Source of the DNA: Alphaproteobacteria bacterium UBA6038
GTDB lineage: Bacteria; Pseudomonadota; Alphaproteobacteria; Micropepsales; Micropepsaceae
Direction: 5' to 3'
DNA: 64,000 bases
Assembly: GCA_002429315.1 (NCBI GenBank)
Contig: DIZC01000083.1
Coordinates: forward strand, 11,418-75,417
Shown: piece after piece, positions 7,951 to 16,698 of the stretch
Layout: each line of letters starts with the position of its first letter
Numbering within the stretch: position 1 is the first letter of the stretch
The notes under the pieces: model-generated
Databases searched by the model: none
What the model was told of the DNA's origin: nothing
The model's input: the letters and a program-made list of their open reading frames with translations, nothing else
Made by a program: the position numbers and the translations under genes

Positions 7951-10554
7951 TTACCGCAACCCTTCCATCGACAACCGCAACTCGGGGCTGGTGCTCGGCA
8001 AGAGAGAACTCTTCTCGTCGGGTTTGTACCGTGCTGAGACCACGCGCCCACCAGGCAGAATGGCCGCGGAGTTCCAGCTGGCACGCCCCGAAGCATCAAG
8101 CCGGAGCGGATTGCCGACTGGCTTCCCATCCACCATGAACTGCACCATTCCCGTTGGCGCTCCGCCACCCCCGCTCAGTCGCGTGACTGTGGCCGTGACA
8201 ATGGGACCCGGTATCCGGTTCAGGCGATTCACCATGGGCCGCGACAGCGTCAGCGACACGGTGGTGCCGCCGGCCTTGATGATCTCGGCAATCTTGTAAG
8301 CGTTGACAAAGCCGACCTGTCCGGTCGCCCTCGCGTCGAAGACGCAATCGACATAACGCGTCTTGTTCCTGATTGCGACGCAAAGCTCCTCAGCCTTTCG
8401 CGGATCCATTGGCTTCGCGGGCGGAATGTCTGGAACCACACATGCGCCGGTTTCTGCGGGCCAATTCTTGTTCGTGAATGTTGCCGTCGAGGTACCGGGA
8501 GCATAGTCGAACAGGCTGGTCTGAACGGTCACCCGCCAGGAATCGGCGTAGGTCTGATTGAGTGTGACGAAGCGCGGATGCAGGGAGGCCGGCATGGCGC
8601 CCACGGACGTGCCGTTTGAAAGCAGCGGCAGCCAGCTTCCATCGGCCATGGCTCCCATGATCCCGACCAGACCCGGAGAATGATAGACGTCGACATTGAG
8701 GACCCAGGCGTTCTGAGGCGGGCCCCACCACCAGCCAATGGCCATCAACGTGGTGCCATCCGCAAAATCCATTTCGATTCCGTCGCCTGCAGGCGCCTTT
8801 ATGACACGGCCAGCCGTGCCGAACGTCAGCCCAGCCGCCGGCAACGCGGTGAGCGCACCATCGACACGCAATTCCATCGGGTTGGAATTCGATCCGTTTC
8901 CTGGTCCGCGCTGATAGGTGATCCGGTGATTACCCATGCGTACGGCGACCGCCGAATTTAAGCTCACGCAGGTCGTCAGCCCTGTGTAGCTGTCGAACCA
9001 GCCGGTGGCGGTCGAAACAGGAGACTGGCGAGTCTGGATTTCCAAGCCGCCATAGTCGCGCAGAGCCACAAACTCTCCGGCACTCTGAAAGTTGTAGAGC
9101 TTTTGATCCACGGTCGTAATGTGCGGATCGCCCTCGTTCGCAGCAGGGCCTCCGGTTACAGTGTCTGTGTAGGCGTCGTACCGCGATGTGGTGTCCGGAT
9201 TACTATCAGTTACACCCGGCGCAGGCCCGGAAAGATTTGAATCGTCTGCCCAGATCGGATGCAGACCGCCGATTTGTCCAATGCCCGGCGTAAAATTGTA
9301 ATCGAGGCCCGAATAGTCGCCGAACTGGATGTCGGCTTGGCCGGCCACCGGCGGATTTGAGCCCGTCCCTGTCGACAAGCCGTCGCCAACCTGACCATTG
9401 GCTAGGAAACTAGGCGTGGCGCCGAGAGGAGTTGCGATCGTGCAGAACTCTTCCATCGAGGAATCGGGCGCAGAATTGCGGGCATCGTGCCAGCACACGC
9501 CGATGTTTCCCGATTGCGGATTGCTGGCGATGCGCGGCAGGAACTGGCTGTGACCCGACGCATCATCGCTTGCAGTGATAGGCGCACTCCAGGTTGCGCC
9601 ATCATTGTCGGAGAACCGCACTTTGATATCGGTGTCGCTGCTGCCGACGGCGGGACTGTCGGTGTAAACCAAATACAGCCGTCCGAAATGCGGGCTCGAG
9701 GGATTGCGGTCGTAGGCAAATCCTGCTTCCGCATCCACGGAGCGCACGTTCTGGGGCGTGATGAAAGCAAACCCGCCCACATTGGTTGACGTTGCTGTGA
9801 CCGCCGAGGCGAAATTTGAAGCTCCGGTGCCGTCAGGATCGGTATTCACCAATATGTTGGCAGGACCGGCCCCGCCGCTCGGGCTTTCGCAGGTCTGCAC
9901 GACTTTTCCGTTCGGGGCCACGATGATGTCGCCGAAACTGCAGCCACTGGTGCCAGAGATATTCTGAAGCGGGTTGAATGCGCCTACCGCGCCCAGCCCT
10001 GTTACCGTGGCGCCGCGCGCCACCATGGCACCGCTCTGGTTCCACACAACCCAGACCTGAACGGTGCCGGGCGCGGTGCCGGGACCCACCGCGACGGTGG
10101 GCTGATCGACGCTGGCAGGACCGAACGTTGCAGCAGTTGTGAACGTCAGCCCGCCATCGGTGCTGAGAAGGGTCACGATATTCTGCAGCGTGCTGTCGAT
10201 ATAGGTGACAAACAGGTTGCCGAATGTGTCCCAGGCCAGCGACGGATCGCAGCAAGCGGCAGCGCCCAGACCAGGCGTGCCATCCGCGATGGTTTTGTTT
10301 GCGTTCCAGGGCGAGTTCCATGTGCTACCCTGAGTGGTGCTGCGCGCCGCGAAAAGACCGCCAGTCGAGTTGTTGCAGGCGGCGAACAATTGCGTATTGT
10401 TGGCCGGATTTTTGACGATCGCACACTCGTTTTGGTAATTCGCTTTCTGGGAGACGTTCACGTTTCCGTTGTGTGCGATCTGGGCATGAGAGTTGCCCGT
10501 GAACAGGAGGAGCGCCGATCCGAGAATTGCAGAGATATTGCAGCTCTTGCGCAT
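7951..10554 (-). CDS. Secreted BNR/sialidase-like propeller protein with von Willebrand D and Ig-like domains
   Basis: The ATG at 10554 is preceded by GGAG (10561-10564) and begins a signal peptide (MRKSCNISAILGSALLLFTG ... HAQ). Residues of about 30-440 contain repeated BNR/Asp-box-like patterns (STDGGLTF, SDNDGATWS) typical of sialidase-like propellers. A von Willebrand D-like domain follows (GDPHITTVDQKLYNF ... GGLEIQTRQSP). The C-terminus is a bacterial Ig-like domain (GMVQFMVDGKPVGNP). Many cysteines fit an extracellular protein. It lies between the SNase-like gene and the lodA-like gene on the same strand, so it may be co-expressed with the oxidase. Its function, perhaps surface binding, is inferred from the domains only. 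Earlier in-frame ATGs at 10560 and 10566 are possible starts. Confidence 0.75.
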   Translation of the reverse strand: MRKSCNISAILGSALLLFTGNSHAQIAHNGNVNVSQKANYQNECAIVKNPANNTQLFAACNNSTGGLFAARSTTQGSTWNSPWNANKTIADGTPGLGAAACCDPSLAWDTFGNLFVTYIDSTLQNIVTLLSTDGGLTFTTAATFGPASVDQPTVAVGPGTAPGTVQVWVVWNQSGAMVARGATVTGLGAVGAFNPLQNISGTSGCSFGDIIVAPNGKVVQTCESPSGGAGPANILVNTDPDGTGASNFASAVTATSTNVGGFAFITPQNVRSVDAEAGFAYDRNPSSPHFGRLYLVYTDSPAVGSSDTDIKVRFSDNDGATWSAPITASDDASGHSQFLPRIASNPQSGNIGVCWHDARNSAPDSSMEEFCTIATPLGATPSFLANGQVGDGLSTGTGSNPPVAGQADIQFGDYSGLDYNFTPGIGQIGGLHPIWADDSNLSGPAPGVTDSNPDTTSRYDAYTDTVTGGPAANEGDPHITTVDQKLYNFQSAGEFVALRDYGGLEIQTRQSPVSTATGWFDSYTGLTTCVSLNSAVAVRMGNHRITYQRGPGNGSNSNPMELRVDGALTALPAAGLTFGTAGRVIKAPAGDGIEMDFADGTTLMAIGWWWGPPQNAWVLNVDVYHSPGLVGIMGAMADGSWLPLLSNGTSVGAMPASLHPRFVTLNQTYADSWRVTVQTSLFDYAPGTSTATFTNKNWPAETGACVVPDIPPAKPMDPRKAEELCVAIRNKTRYVDCVFDARATGQVGFVNAYKIAEIIKAGGTTVSLTLSRPMVNRLNRIPGPIVTATVTRLSGGGGAPTGMVQFMVDGKPVGNPLRLDASGRASWNSAAILPGGRVVSARYKPDEKSSLLPSTSPELRLSMEGLR

Positions 10555-10574
10555 CTTCATCTCCATTCCATCTG

Positions 10575-11051
10575 TTAGCGCCCTGGGGACCACAAGCCGC
10601 GCCGCCCGCGCCGGGCTTCCAGCTCGGCGGCCGACAATTCCTTGTAGGTGTAGTCGAAGCCCTTGTGCCGCTGGAGCAATCCGGCGCGGACCAGCTCTAG
10701 TCCCACATCCTTAAGTCCCACTTCCCGGTCATCCGTTTGTAGCCGACCAACCATCACCCCGTTCCGGTCCCGATAATAGAATCGGAGCCTGGCCTTCCTG
10801 TTCAGCGTCAGTCGGGAGACAAAGGACTCTGCAGCCTTGGAAATCTGCAATGCGCGCGGGACTTCCACCCCGACCAGACGAATGTTGCGGCTGCTTCGTC
10901 CGTAGTCCAATGTCAGCAAAGTGGGACTCTTTACGGCCACCACGGTGCCGTAGATTGAATCTCCGGCTTGCGCGGACCGAAGCGAACCGGGATTTAAGGT
11001 CGCGAACGCGAACAACATTGTTACAAGGCAGAGAAACCGGCGGACAGCCAT
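10575..11051 (-). CDS. Secreted SNase-like (thermonuclease-fold) protein, probably catalytically degenerate
   Basis: This 158-residue protein has a clear signal peptide (MAVRRFLCLVTMLFAFATL ... AQAG) and a staphylococcal-nuclease OB-fold pattern. The pattern includes VVAVKSPTLLTLDYG, IRLVGVEVPR and a C-terminal helix ending RRGLWSP, which is typical of the family. In active nucleases the metal/catalytic loop reads roughly VDTPE; here it is VEVPR. The usual YGR (catalytic Arg) position reads NGVMVG. The acidic and arginine catalytic residues are therefore missing, and the protein is likely a binding or structural SNase domain. Its stop lies about 20 bp before the start of the propeller gene, suggesting one transcription unit. 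Confidence 0.75.
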   Translation of the reverse strand: MAVRRFLCLVTMLFAFATLNPGSLRSAQAGDSIYGTVVAVKSPTLLTLDYGRSSRNIRLVGVEVPRALQISKAAESFVSRLTLNRKARLRFYYRDRNGVMVGRLQTDDREVGLKDVGLELVRAGLLQRHKGFDYTYKELSAAELEARRGRRGLWSPGR

Positions 11052-11309
11052 ATGACCCCCTTCAGCTGCAAGCGCTCTCTTTTTGAACGAGCGCCATGCC
11101 GAGATTGCTGAATAGCCGGACGGCCAATTAGAGTCTAAAGTCGCCGTCTAGCCTTACAGCACACCCCACGGCACCAATATTTACACGAAGACTAATTCAA
11201 CACAAGTTGAATTTTCTCAGCAAGGTAGAAGACAATGGGAAACTGGATTTTCTGCGGGTTTTCTAGCAATATCAGCGTCTTAAATACTATTCAAAAAGAC
11301 CTTCGCGGT

Positions 11310-11647
11310 TCACCGCGCTTCGCCGGTCGAACTGCTCGCGAGGAGAATTACGAGATTATCTCTTGCTCCCGGTGAAGGGGCAACCGTCATGGCGCGAATT
11401 GATCTCGCTTTCATTCGTCCGATGACCGAGTTCGCAACGCACCGCATCTTGGAGAGCTCGTGGTATTTCAGGCCAAACCCGAGCGCGACTATGGCGGCCG
11501 CTAGAATGAAACCCGTAGAGCAGGACCCTTTGCAGCAGCCGATAGGTTTGATCAGGCGGGAGCCAGACCAAAGAACAGAAACAAGGCAAAGCCCGCCAAA
11601 ACGAGCGGGTCCTGCAGATAAGGCGCTAGCTTCTCAAACGACAGCAC
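11310..11647 (-). pseudogene. Small membrane protein of the FEKLAPYLQDPLVL type, frameshifted
   Basis: A GTG at 11647 with a GAGGGG ribosome site starts LSFEKLAPYLQDPLVLAGFA, a sequence familiar from the N-terminal membrane anchor of several proteobacterial hypothetical proteins. The frame stops at 11552-11554. The continuation, in another frame, reads GSRLIKPIGCCKG and then GFILAAAIVALGFGLKY, the second membrane helix of this anchor. It runs on to a TGA at 11310-11312. The break is near 11555-11565. It is either a decayed gene or a sequencing slip. The function of the family is not known to me. Confidence 0.5.
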
Positions 11648-11758
11648 GCGGTCCCCTCTCGTGGCGCTCCCCTCGCGAGCGCAGTCACCTTTACATCCTT
11701 CGATTGTACAGCGCCCGCCGTTGCTGTACATTCAACGAGGGTATACGTGGAGGGTCGT

Positions 11759-11967
11759 ATGGCAAGCAAAGCCGCGCGCCCGCGCCGAAAAAGAAATCGC
11801 CGGCCGTCAACCAAAGGCTGCTCAAAGAGCTTCAGAAATACTTGGCAAACTCGCCGGCCGAGATCCTCGGCCACATAGAGGCGCCTGCCTATTGCTGCTC
11901 GGACGGCACGGTGGCACTGGTGAAGATCGACAGGGGGCGATCCGGCCCCGGATCGCTAAGTGCCTGA
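11759..11967 (+). CDS. Candidate RiPP precursor or leader peptide, with a -1 slip in an A5 run
   Basis: The ATG at 11759 has a strong GGAGGG six bases upstream. It opens MASKAARPRRK, but its own frame soon loses sense. From the A5 run at about 11788-11792 the -1 frame reads KKSPAVNQRLLKELQKYL and then SPAEILGHIEAPAYCCSDG to the stop at 11965-11967. One extra A would join the two parts into a 69-residue basic peptide. The stop overlaps the GTG start of the first radical SAM gene by 8 bp, implying coupled translation. A short Lys-rich leader, a helical LLKELQKYL segment and a Cys-Cys, Gly/Ser-rich tail directly before two radical SAM/SPASM maturases suggest a modified peptide. That role is inferred. 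The slip may be a sequencing error, transcriptional slippage or a real frameshift. Confidence 0.5.
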
Positions 11968-13345
11968 CCGGCGGCTCCGTCTTGATGCCCGGCGCGCAGA
12001 GCCTGATCGCTTCCTGCAGCCGGACGTGGAGATAGCTTGGGCGAATGGACGCTTCGAGCTCCGCAGACAGGGCGTCGATGTCTCCCACAAGCTCTGGCCC
12101 GCTGAGGCGCTGGCGCTTCTCCTGTTGGCGCAAGAGGGTCGGGAAGAGCCGGTCGCAGAGGCGCTCGCGCCGCTTGGGCCATTGTTCTCCGCCTCTCTTG
12201 CGCACGTCCTGACACGTTTCTCTTCTTATCTGGGAAACGGACAGCAGCGCATTTTCAACCCGTCCGCGTGGGGAGAACGCCTCCAGGAGGCGCGGCCGGT
12301 CAACCGCAAGCGGGAGGAGGCGCCTGCGTCCATTACCTGGATGGTGACGCTCGAGTGCAATCGCCGCTGCCCCTACTGCTTCTACCGCATTCTCCCGGTC
12401 GACGACGGTCCCCCGGGCCAACCATCCGATTCCACGTTGGGTACAGCCGAGGCGCTCTCCGTAATCTCAGAGATGGGCAAGATTGGGGTCGCCGATTTGT
12501 ATTTTACCGGCGGTGAGCCGCTCCTTCGTGGCGATCTGCCAGATCTCATTGCTGCTGCTTCAGCCCGCGGTATCCGCGCTCACGTGGTCACCAAGTATGC
12601 GATAACCGCGGAGCTTGCCTCGCGCTTGGTAGGCGCCCGCCTTCACGATCTGACAATCTCGCTCGATGACATTCGCGAGGACGTGACGCGTCGCCTGACC
12701 GGAGCCGTGGGGTACGCCGGGCAGGCACTGCGCAGCATCGAGCACTGCCTGGCAGCCGGCCTTGATGTGGAGGTCAATGCAGTCGTAACCCGTCTCAACG
12801 CGGACGGGTTGCGAGAACTTGCGACGCGTTTGGCGCAGATAGGCGTCTCGAAGCTGTCAATCAGCGCGATGCAGCCACCGTACTTCCGAAACGCCAACGT
12901 GGGCCGGCTGGAAACTGCCGCCGCCGTCGACGGGATCATCGATGATTTGAAAGGCTTGCTTGGAACGCAGATGGCAATCAGCCGCGGAGGTGCCGCTCCA
13001 GCGGATCAAGCCGGGAGTCCCCGGTTCGCGCCAGACCTAGTCTGCGAGGTCGGAATCCGGTCGCTCGATCTTCTCCCGAACGGGGACGTGACTCGCTGCC
13101 ACTACCTGCCGCACCGCCCCGATCTCGTGTTGGGTTCCATCAAGCGCGCCAGCATACTCGAGATCTGGCGTTCCGCCGGTCTCGCTCAGTTCGTGGACCC
13201 GCCGCGCGAAGCCTATCTCGAGACGTCCTGCGACAGCTGTGGAGGCTTCGCAAGCTGTAACGCTCGTGGCCGGTGCGTCGCGTCGGCGATTCTCGAACAT
13301 GGCCGCCCCTTCGCGCCTGACGCGTTTTGCCAGCGGGTAGCGTAG
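11960..13345 (+). CDS. Radical SAM/SPASM enzyme 1 of a peptide-modification locus
   Basis: This 461-residue protein starts at a GTG overlapping the preceding peptide stop. The first 120 residues resemble a small PqqD-like or winged-helix peptide-recognition region (LWPAEALALLLLAQEG). The radical SAM [4Fe-4S] motif is CNRRCPYC (Cys133, 137, 140), followed by the TGGEPLLR motif of SAM binding. The C-terminal region has SPASM-type cysteines (GDVTRCHYLP, TSCDSCGGFASCNARGRC), which hold auxiliary Fe-S clusters in peptide-modifying enzymes such as thioether or C-C crosslinkers. The next gene starts at the base after its stop. The substrate is most likely the short peptide encoded just upstream. The exact chemistry cannot be read from the sequence. 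Confidence 0.85.
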   Translation: MPDRRLRLDARRAEPDRFLQPDVEIAWANGRFELRRQGVDVSHKLWPAEALALLLLAQEGREEPVAEALAPLGPLFSASLAHVLTRFSSYLGNGQQRIFNPSAWGERLQEARPVNRKREEAPASITWMVTLECNRRCPYCFYRILPVDDGPPGQPSDSTLGTAEALSVISEMGKIGVADLYFTGGEPLLRGDLPDLIAAASARGIRAHVVTKYAITAELASRLVGARLHDLTISLDDIREDVTRRLTGAVGYAGQALRSIEHCLAAGLDVEVNAVVTRLNADGLRELATRLAQIGVSKLSISAMQPPYFRNANVGRLETAAAVDGIIDDLKGLLGTQMAISRGGAAPADQAGSPRFAPDLVCEVGIRSLDLLPNGDVTRCHYLPHRPDLVLGSIKRASILEIWRSAGLAQFVDPPREAYLETSCDSCGGFASCNARGRCVASAILEHGRPFAPDAFCQRVA

Positions 13346-14716
13346 ATGGCTATCCGGCTCCGTTCCACATTCGAGACGGTGGTACAGCGCGACCGCGCCT
13401 TCATCCGACGCCGAACGGACGGGGCGTCGGTCGCGGCCCTTGAACCGATCGAAGTTACGCTTCTCGGCTATGCCGAATCCGCTCTATCGCCCGCAAACGC
13501 GCGCCTTGCGGTTGAGGCTGAGCTTGGCCCGCGAGGACTGATTGCGCTCAGCCGTGTGCTCAATCGTCTGCAGCCTTTGCTGGAGGATGGCCGCGAAGAG
13601 GACGGCCTTCGCACGCTTATGCACCGACGTGGCCTTCTGCCTCACCCGCCCAGCGGGATGCGACAGCTACCTGGCCCGAAGATCCTCCATTGGATGGTCA
13701 CAGCCGTTTGCCCGCGGCGCTGCGCCTACTGCTATGCCGAGCCGCGCCATGGCAACCGTGCTGACGATTCGATGCTCTCGCGAGAGCGGCTGCAGATACT
13801 TCTCGCTGAAGCCGCGGAGCTCGGGGCCAGCGGCATCCTATTCTCTGGCTCTGAGGCGTTCCTCAGGCCAGATCTCCCCGAGATCATCGGCGATGCGCGA
13901 CGGCAGGGCCTTGAGACGCTTACGACCACCAAACATCCGATCTCTCGCGCGCTTGCGGAGCGCTTGGCGGCGGCCGGACTGCCATGCCTGTCTCTCTCGG
14001 TTGACACGCTGGATCCTGCGCTCTCGCGCCGATTGATCGGTAGCGCCGCCTATCCGGGCCAGGTGGCGCGAAGCGTCGAGAGCCTCACGGCCGCCGGCCT
14101 TCGCTTTGCAATCCAGGCCGTGCTGACGCCCGAGACGGCTCAGTACGTGTACGAGCTTGCCGAGTTCGCGGAGCGCCGTCGCGCCGCCGCACTTCAATTG
14201 GTCCCTTTCGAGCGCGTGCGCCGTCCCATACGCCGAATCAACCAGGCCGCCATGCAGGTGGACGGCACGACTGCGAAGCAGGTGACCGAGAAACTCCAAC
14301 GGCAGCACCCAAGTCTCAAGGTGACCCTCTTTCGAAAGGGCGGCGCAGAGGCATGTGACGATCTCCATTGCGATATCGGCGGGACCAAACTTTTCTTCAC
14401 TCCCGAAGGGCGGACACACCGCTGCTACAAGCTCACGGACGACGCTGGCCTCTACGGCCTCGACCTGCGGACCCACAGCATTGCCGCAGCTTGGCACGAT
14501 TCAATCTTCAACGGCGGTCTCGTTCCTGCGACTAAAGACTATGCAGGCACCCCTTGCAGCGGCTGCGGAAATTTCGGCGGTTGCAACGCGAGCGGCAGAT
14601 GCATCTATCAAGCGCAGGTGGATCACGGCGCTTATGCCGCACCAGATCGTGATTGCGATCGGGGCCGAGCCGCGCTTGAGGCTCGCCAGTCGTCGCCTCC
14701 ACTGGCCCCCTTGTAG
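13346..14716 (+). CDS. Radical SAM/SPASM enzyme 2 of the same locus
   Basis: The ATG directly abuts the stop of enzyme 1. This 456-residue protein has the same layout. It has an N-terminal region of about 115 residues without Fe-S ligands, then the radical SAM motif CPRRCAYC (Cys122, 126, 129). A FSGSEAFLR segment stands in place of the usual GGEP motif (Gly-Ser-Glu-Ala), an unusual substitution. SPASM-type cysteines follow (CDIGG, HRCYKL, CSGCGNFGGCNASGRC). The two enzymes are divergent paralogues in tandem, so they may act in sequence on one peptide or form a heteromer. It is followed by a convergent mobile-element gene, so the locus appears to end here. Confidence 0.85.
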   Translation: MAIRLRSTFETVVQRDRAFIRRRTDGASVAALEPIEVTLLGYAESALSPANARLAVEAELGPRGLIALSRVLNRLQPLLEDGREEDGLRTLMHRRGLLPHPPSGMRQLPGPKILHWMVTAVCPRRCAYCYAEPRHGNRADDSMLSRERLQILLAEAAELGASGILFSGSEAFLRPDLPEIIGDARRQGLETLTTTKHPISRALAERLAAAGLPCLSLSVDTLDPALSRRLIGSAAYPGQVARSVESLTAAGLRFAIQAVLTPETAQYVYELAEFAERRRAAALQLVPFERVRRPIRRINQAAMQVDGTTAKQVTEKLQRQHPSLKVTLFRKGGAEACDDLHCDIGGTKLFFTPEGRTHRCYKLTDDAGLYGLDLRTHSIAAAWHDSIFNGGLVPATKDYAGTPCSGCGNFGGCNASGRCIYQAQVDHGAYAAPDRDCDRGRAALEARQSSPPLAPL

Positions 14717-14757
14717 CCGGGCATGCAAATCGTCGGGCAAGGCTTCGCCCGCTTTCT

Positions 14758-15171
14758 TCAAGGCAACTCGGCGGGGCGACACCTGGAAGAATCCGAGCGG
14801 CGCAGCTCGCCAATGTCCGACATGTGGCCGGCTTCGCGCTCTCGCGCAACCCACGCAGCAAACGTTTCGAACAGAAACAGCAGTCGCGCAAAAACGTGCC
14901 GAGCCTCGTCTATCGTCAGCTCGACACCCGCCTCCTTCCGGCACAGCCGCGCGAATTCCGCGCATTCCTCATCGGTGATCTGCATTTCGGTCAATTGGCT
15001 GACGGCGGCGGCGGTTCGCTCCAGCAGATCGCCCACCCGGATCAGCTCGCGCGCCACGGTGTCCTGCGTCTCAAGGATGTCAGTGAGCCGGGTGTGCAGC
15101 AGGTCGCCGATCTGTGGAATCAGCACTTGCTCACAAAGCGTCTGGAATTTGTGTTTAGTCATATGTGCCAT
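14758..15171 (-). CDS. Conserved hypothetical protein of a mobile element
   Basis: This 137-residue helical protein begins MAHMTKHKFQTLCEQVLIPQ and contains long amphipathic helices (ELIRVGDLLERTAAAVSQL). It has no signal peptide or membrane segment. It is divergent from the DNA-pumping ATPase gene that starts 150 bp away and is near a ParB-like gene, which suggests a conjugation accessory role. I do not recognise a named family. An internal ATG nine bases downstream is an equally good start. Confidence 0.55.
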   Translation of the reverse strand: MAHMTKHKFQTLCEQVLIPQIGDLLHTRLTDILETQDTVARELIRVGDLLERTAAAVSQLTEMQITDEECAEFARLCRKEAGVELTIDEARHVFARLLFLFETFAAWVAREREAGHMSDIGELRRSDSSRCRPAELP

Positions 15172-15324
15172 GGTGGCCGGGCATCGAATGACCAGCCAGG
15201 AACGGATTTATCTCGCGCGGCGATTCGGCATAAGGAGCGGGATTTCGTGCCGGCGTCCGCGATCCGCTGCCGGAGATAATCCAGTGCCTACCGGCGCCCA
15301 CCCGGGCACGCGATCCTGTTCGGT

Positions 15325-16503
15325 ATGTCTTCACCCGATGTGTCGCATTTCGCGCGCACCAATCACCGCAGCATGCGGGTCCGGTTCGGTATCAAGCAGG
15401 CGGACCGGCTCTCGCACATGTACCTCATCGGCCAAACCGGTGTCGGCAAGTCCACCATGTTCGAAACGCTCGCCTGGCAGGACTTCGTGGTGGGGCGGGG
15501 ATTTGCACTCGTCGATCCGCACGGAGATCTGGTCGAGCCTCTGGCCGATCGCCTGCGCGCGGCCGGTCCCGAGCGCATCGTCTACCTCAACGCCGCCGAT
15601 CCCTGGCAGCCCTTCGGCTACAATCCGCTGCGGCGCGTGCGCGACGACAAGATCCCGCTGGCGGTCTCGGGCATGCTCGAAACCCTCAAGAAAATCTGGC
15701 CGGACGCCTGGGGCGTGCGCATGGAACACGTGCTGCGCAGTTCGCTCTATGCGCTGCTGGAGCGGGACGGCTCCACGCTGCCCGATATTCTCGCGCTCTA
15801 CAGCGATGAGGATTTCCGCAAAGGGATCGTCCGCGGCATCCGCAACGAGGTGGTGAAGCGGTTCTGGACGGACGAATTCGAGAACTATCCGGCACGGCTG
15901 CGCGCCGAAACATGTGCGCCAATCCAGAACAAGCTGGGGGCGCTGCTCTCCGATCCGACCCTGCGCCGCATTCTGGTCGAGCCCACCATCGATCTGCATT
16001 TCCGCAATCTGATGGACGAGGGCACCGTGCTGCTGGTGAACGTCTCCAAAGGCCGGCTCGGGGAGGAGAGCGCCACCGTGCTCGGAAGCCTGATTGTCTC
16101 CACCATCGGGCTCGCCGCGTTCAGCCGGGCAGACTCCGCGCCGGAAGCGCGCCGGCCGTATTTCCTCTACCTCGACGAATTCCACAGCTTCACCATGCTG
16201 ATGCTCGCCAACATGATGAGCGAGCTGCGCAAGTACGGGGTGGGGCTGGTCCTCTCCCATCAATATCTGCACCAGCTCGATCCCGACATCCGTCACGCAG
16301 TCCTCGGCAATGCAGGCACCATCGTCTCGTTCCGGGTAGGGCCGCAGGATGCGACGCTGCTCGCCGATGAGTTCCAGCCGAAAATCGGCGTGCTCGACCT
16401 CCTCAGTCTGCCGAGCCGCTCCCTCTATCTGAAGCTCATGATCGACGGGGAGCCGTCGCATCCGTTCAGCGGCAACAGCATCGTGTCCGAAGACCTGCCA
16501 TAG
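15325..16503 (+). CDS. TraD/TraG-type type IV secretion DNA-binding ATPase
   Basis: This 392-residue protein has a Walker A motif (GQTGVGKST, about residues 36-44). It also has a Walker B-like YFLYLDEFHSF near residue 275 and the LSHQYLHQL and GNAGTIVSFRVG segments typical of coupling-protein/TraM-recognition ATPases (T4SS-DNA-bind and TraG-D_C regions). It has no membrane helices at the N-terminus, unlike VirD4, so it is a soluble version like those on integrative elements. It would pump or handle DNA during conjugation or element transfer. The ParB-like gene follows 200 bp downstream. No relaxase or mating-pair genes lie in the window, so the system here is partial. Confidence 0.8.
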   Translation: MSSPDVSHFARTNHRSMRVRFGIKQADRLSHMYLIGQTGVGKSTMFETLAWQDFVVGRGFALVDPHGDLVEPLADRLRAAGPERIVYLNAADPWQPFGYNPLRRVRDDKIPLAVSGMLETLKKIWPDAWGVRMEHVLRSSLYALLERDGSTLPDILALYSDEDFRKGIVRGIRNEVVKRFWTDEFENYPARLRAETCAPIQNKLGALLSDPTLRRILVEPTIDLHFRNLMDEGTVLLVNVSKGRLGEESATVLGSLIVSTIGLAAFSRADSAPEARRPYFLYLDEFHSFTMLMLANMMSELRKYGVGLVLSHQYLHQLDPDIRHAVLGNAGTIVSFRVGPQDATLLADEFQPKIGVLDLLSLPSRSLYLKLMIDGEPSHPFSGNSIVSEDLP

Positions 16504-16698
16504 CGAACCGCGTTGCCGCACATGCTCGATCGACAGCAATGATCCGCGGTTCATCTCCGGCGGCGATAATTCCGGGTCTACCGGCATTCCCCCGCTGCCC
16601 CGATCATCCGGGCAGGATCGCTGTTCTTTCCAAGATCCTGGGTGGCGACCGATTCCGGCCGCGCTCACTCAACCAAATCCAACCCAAGGAGACGATCG

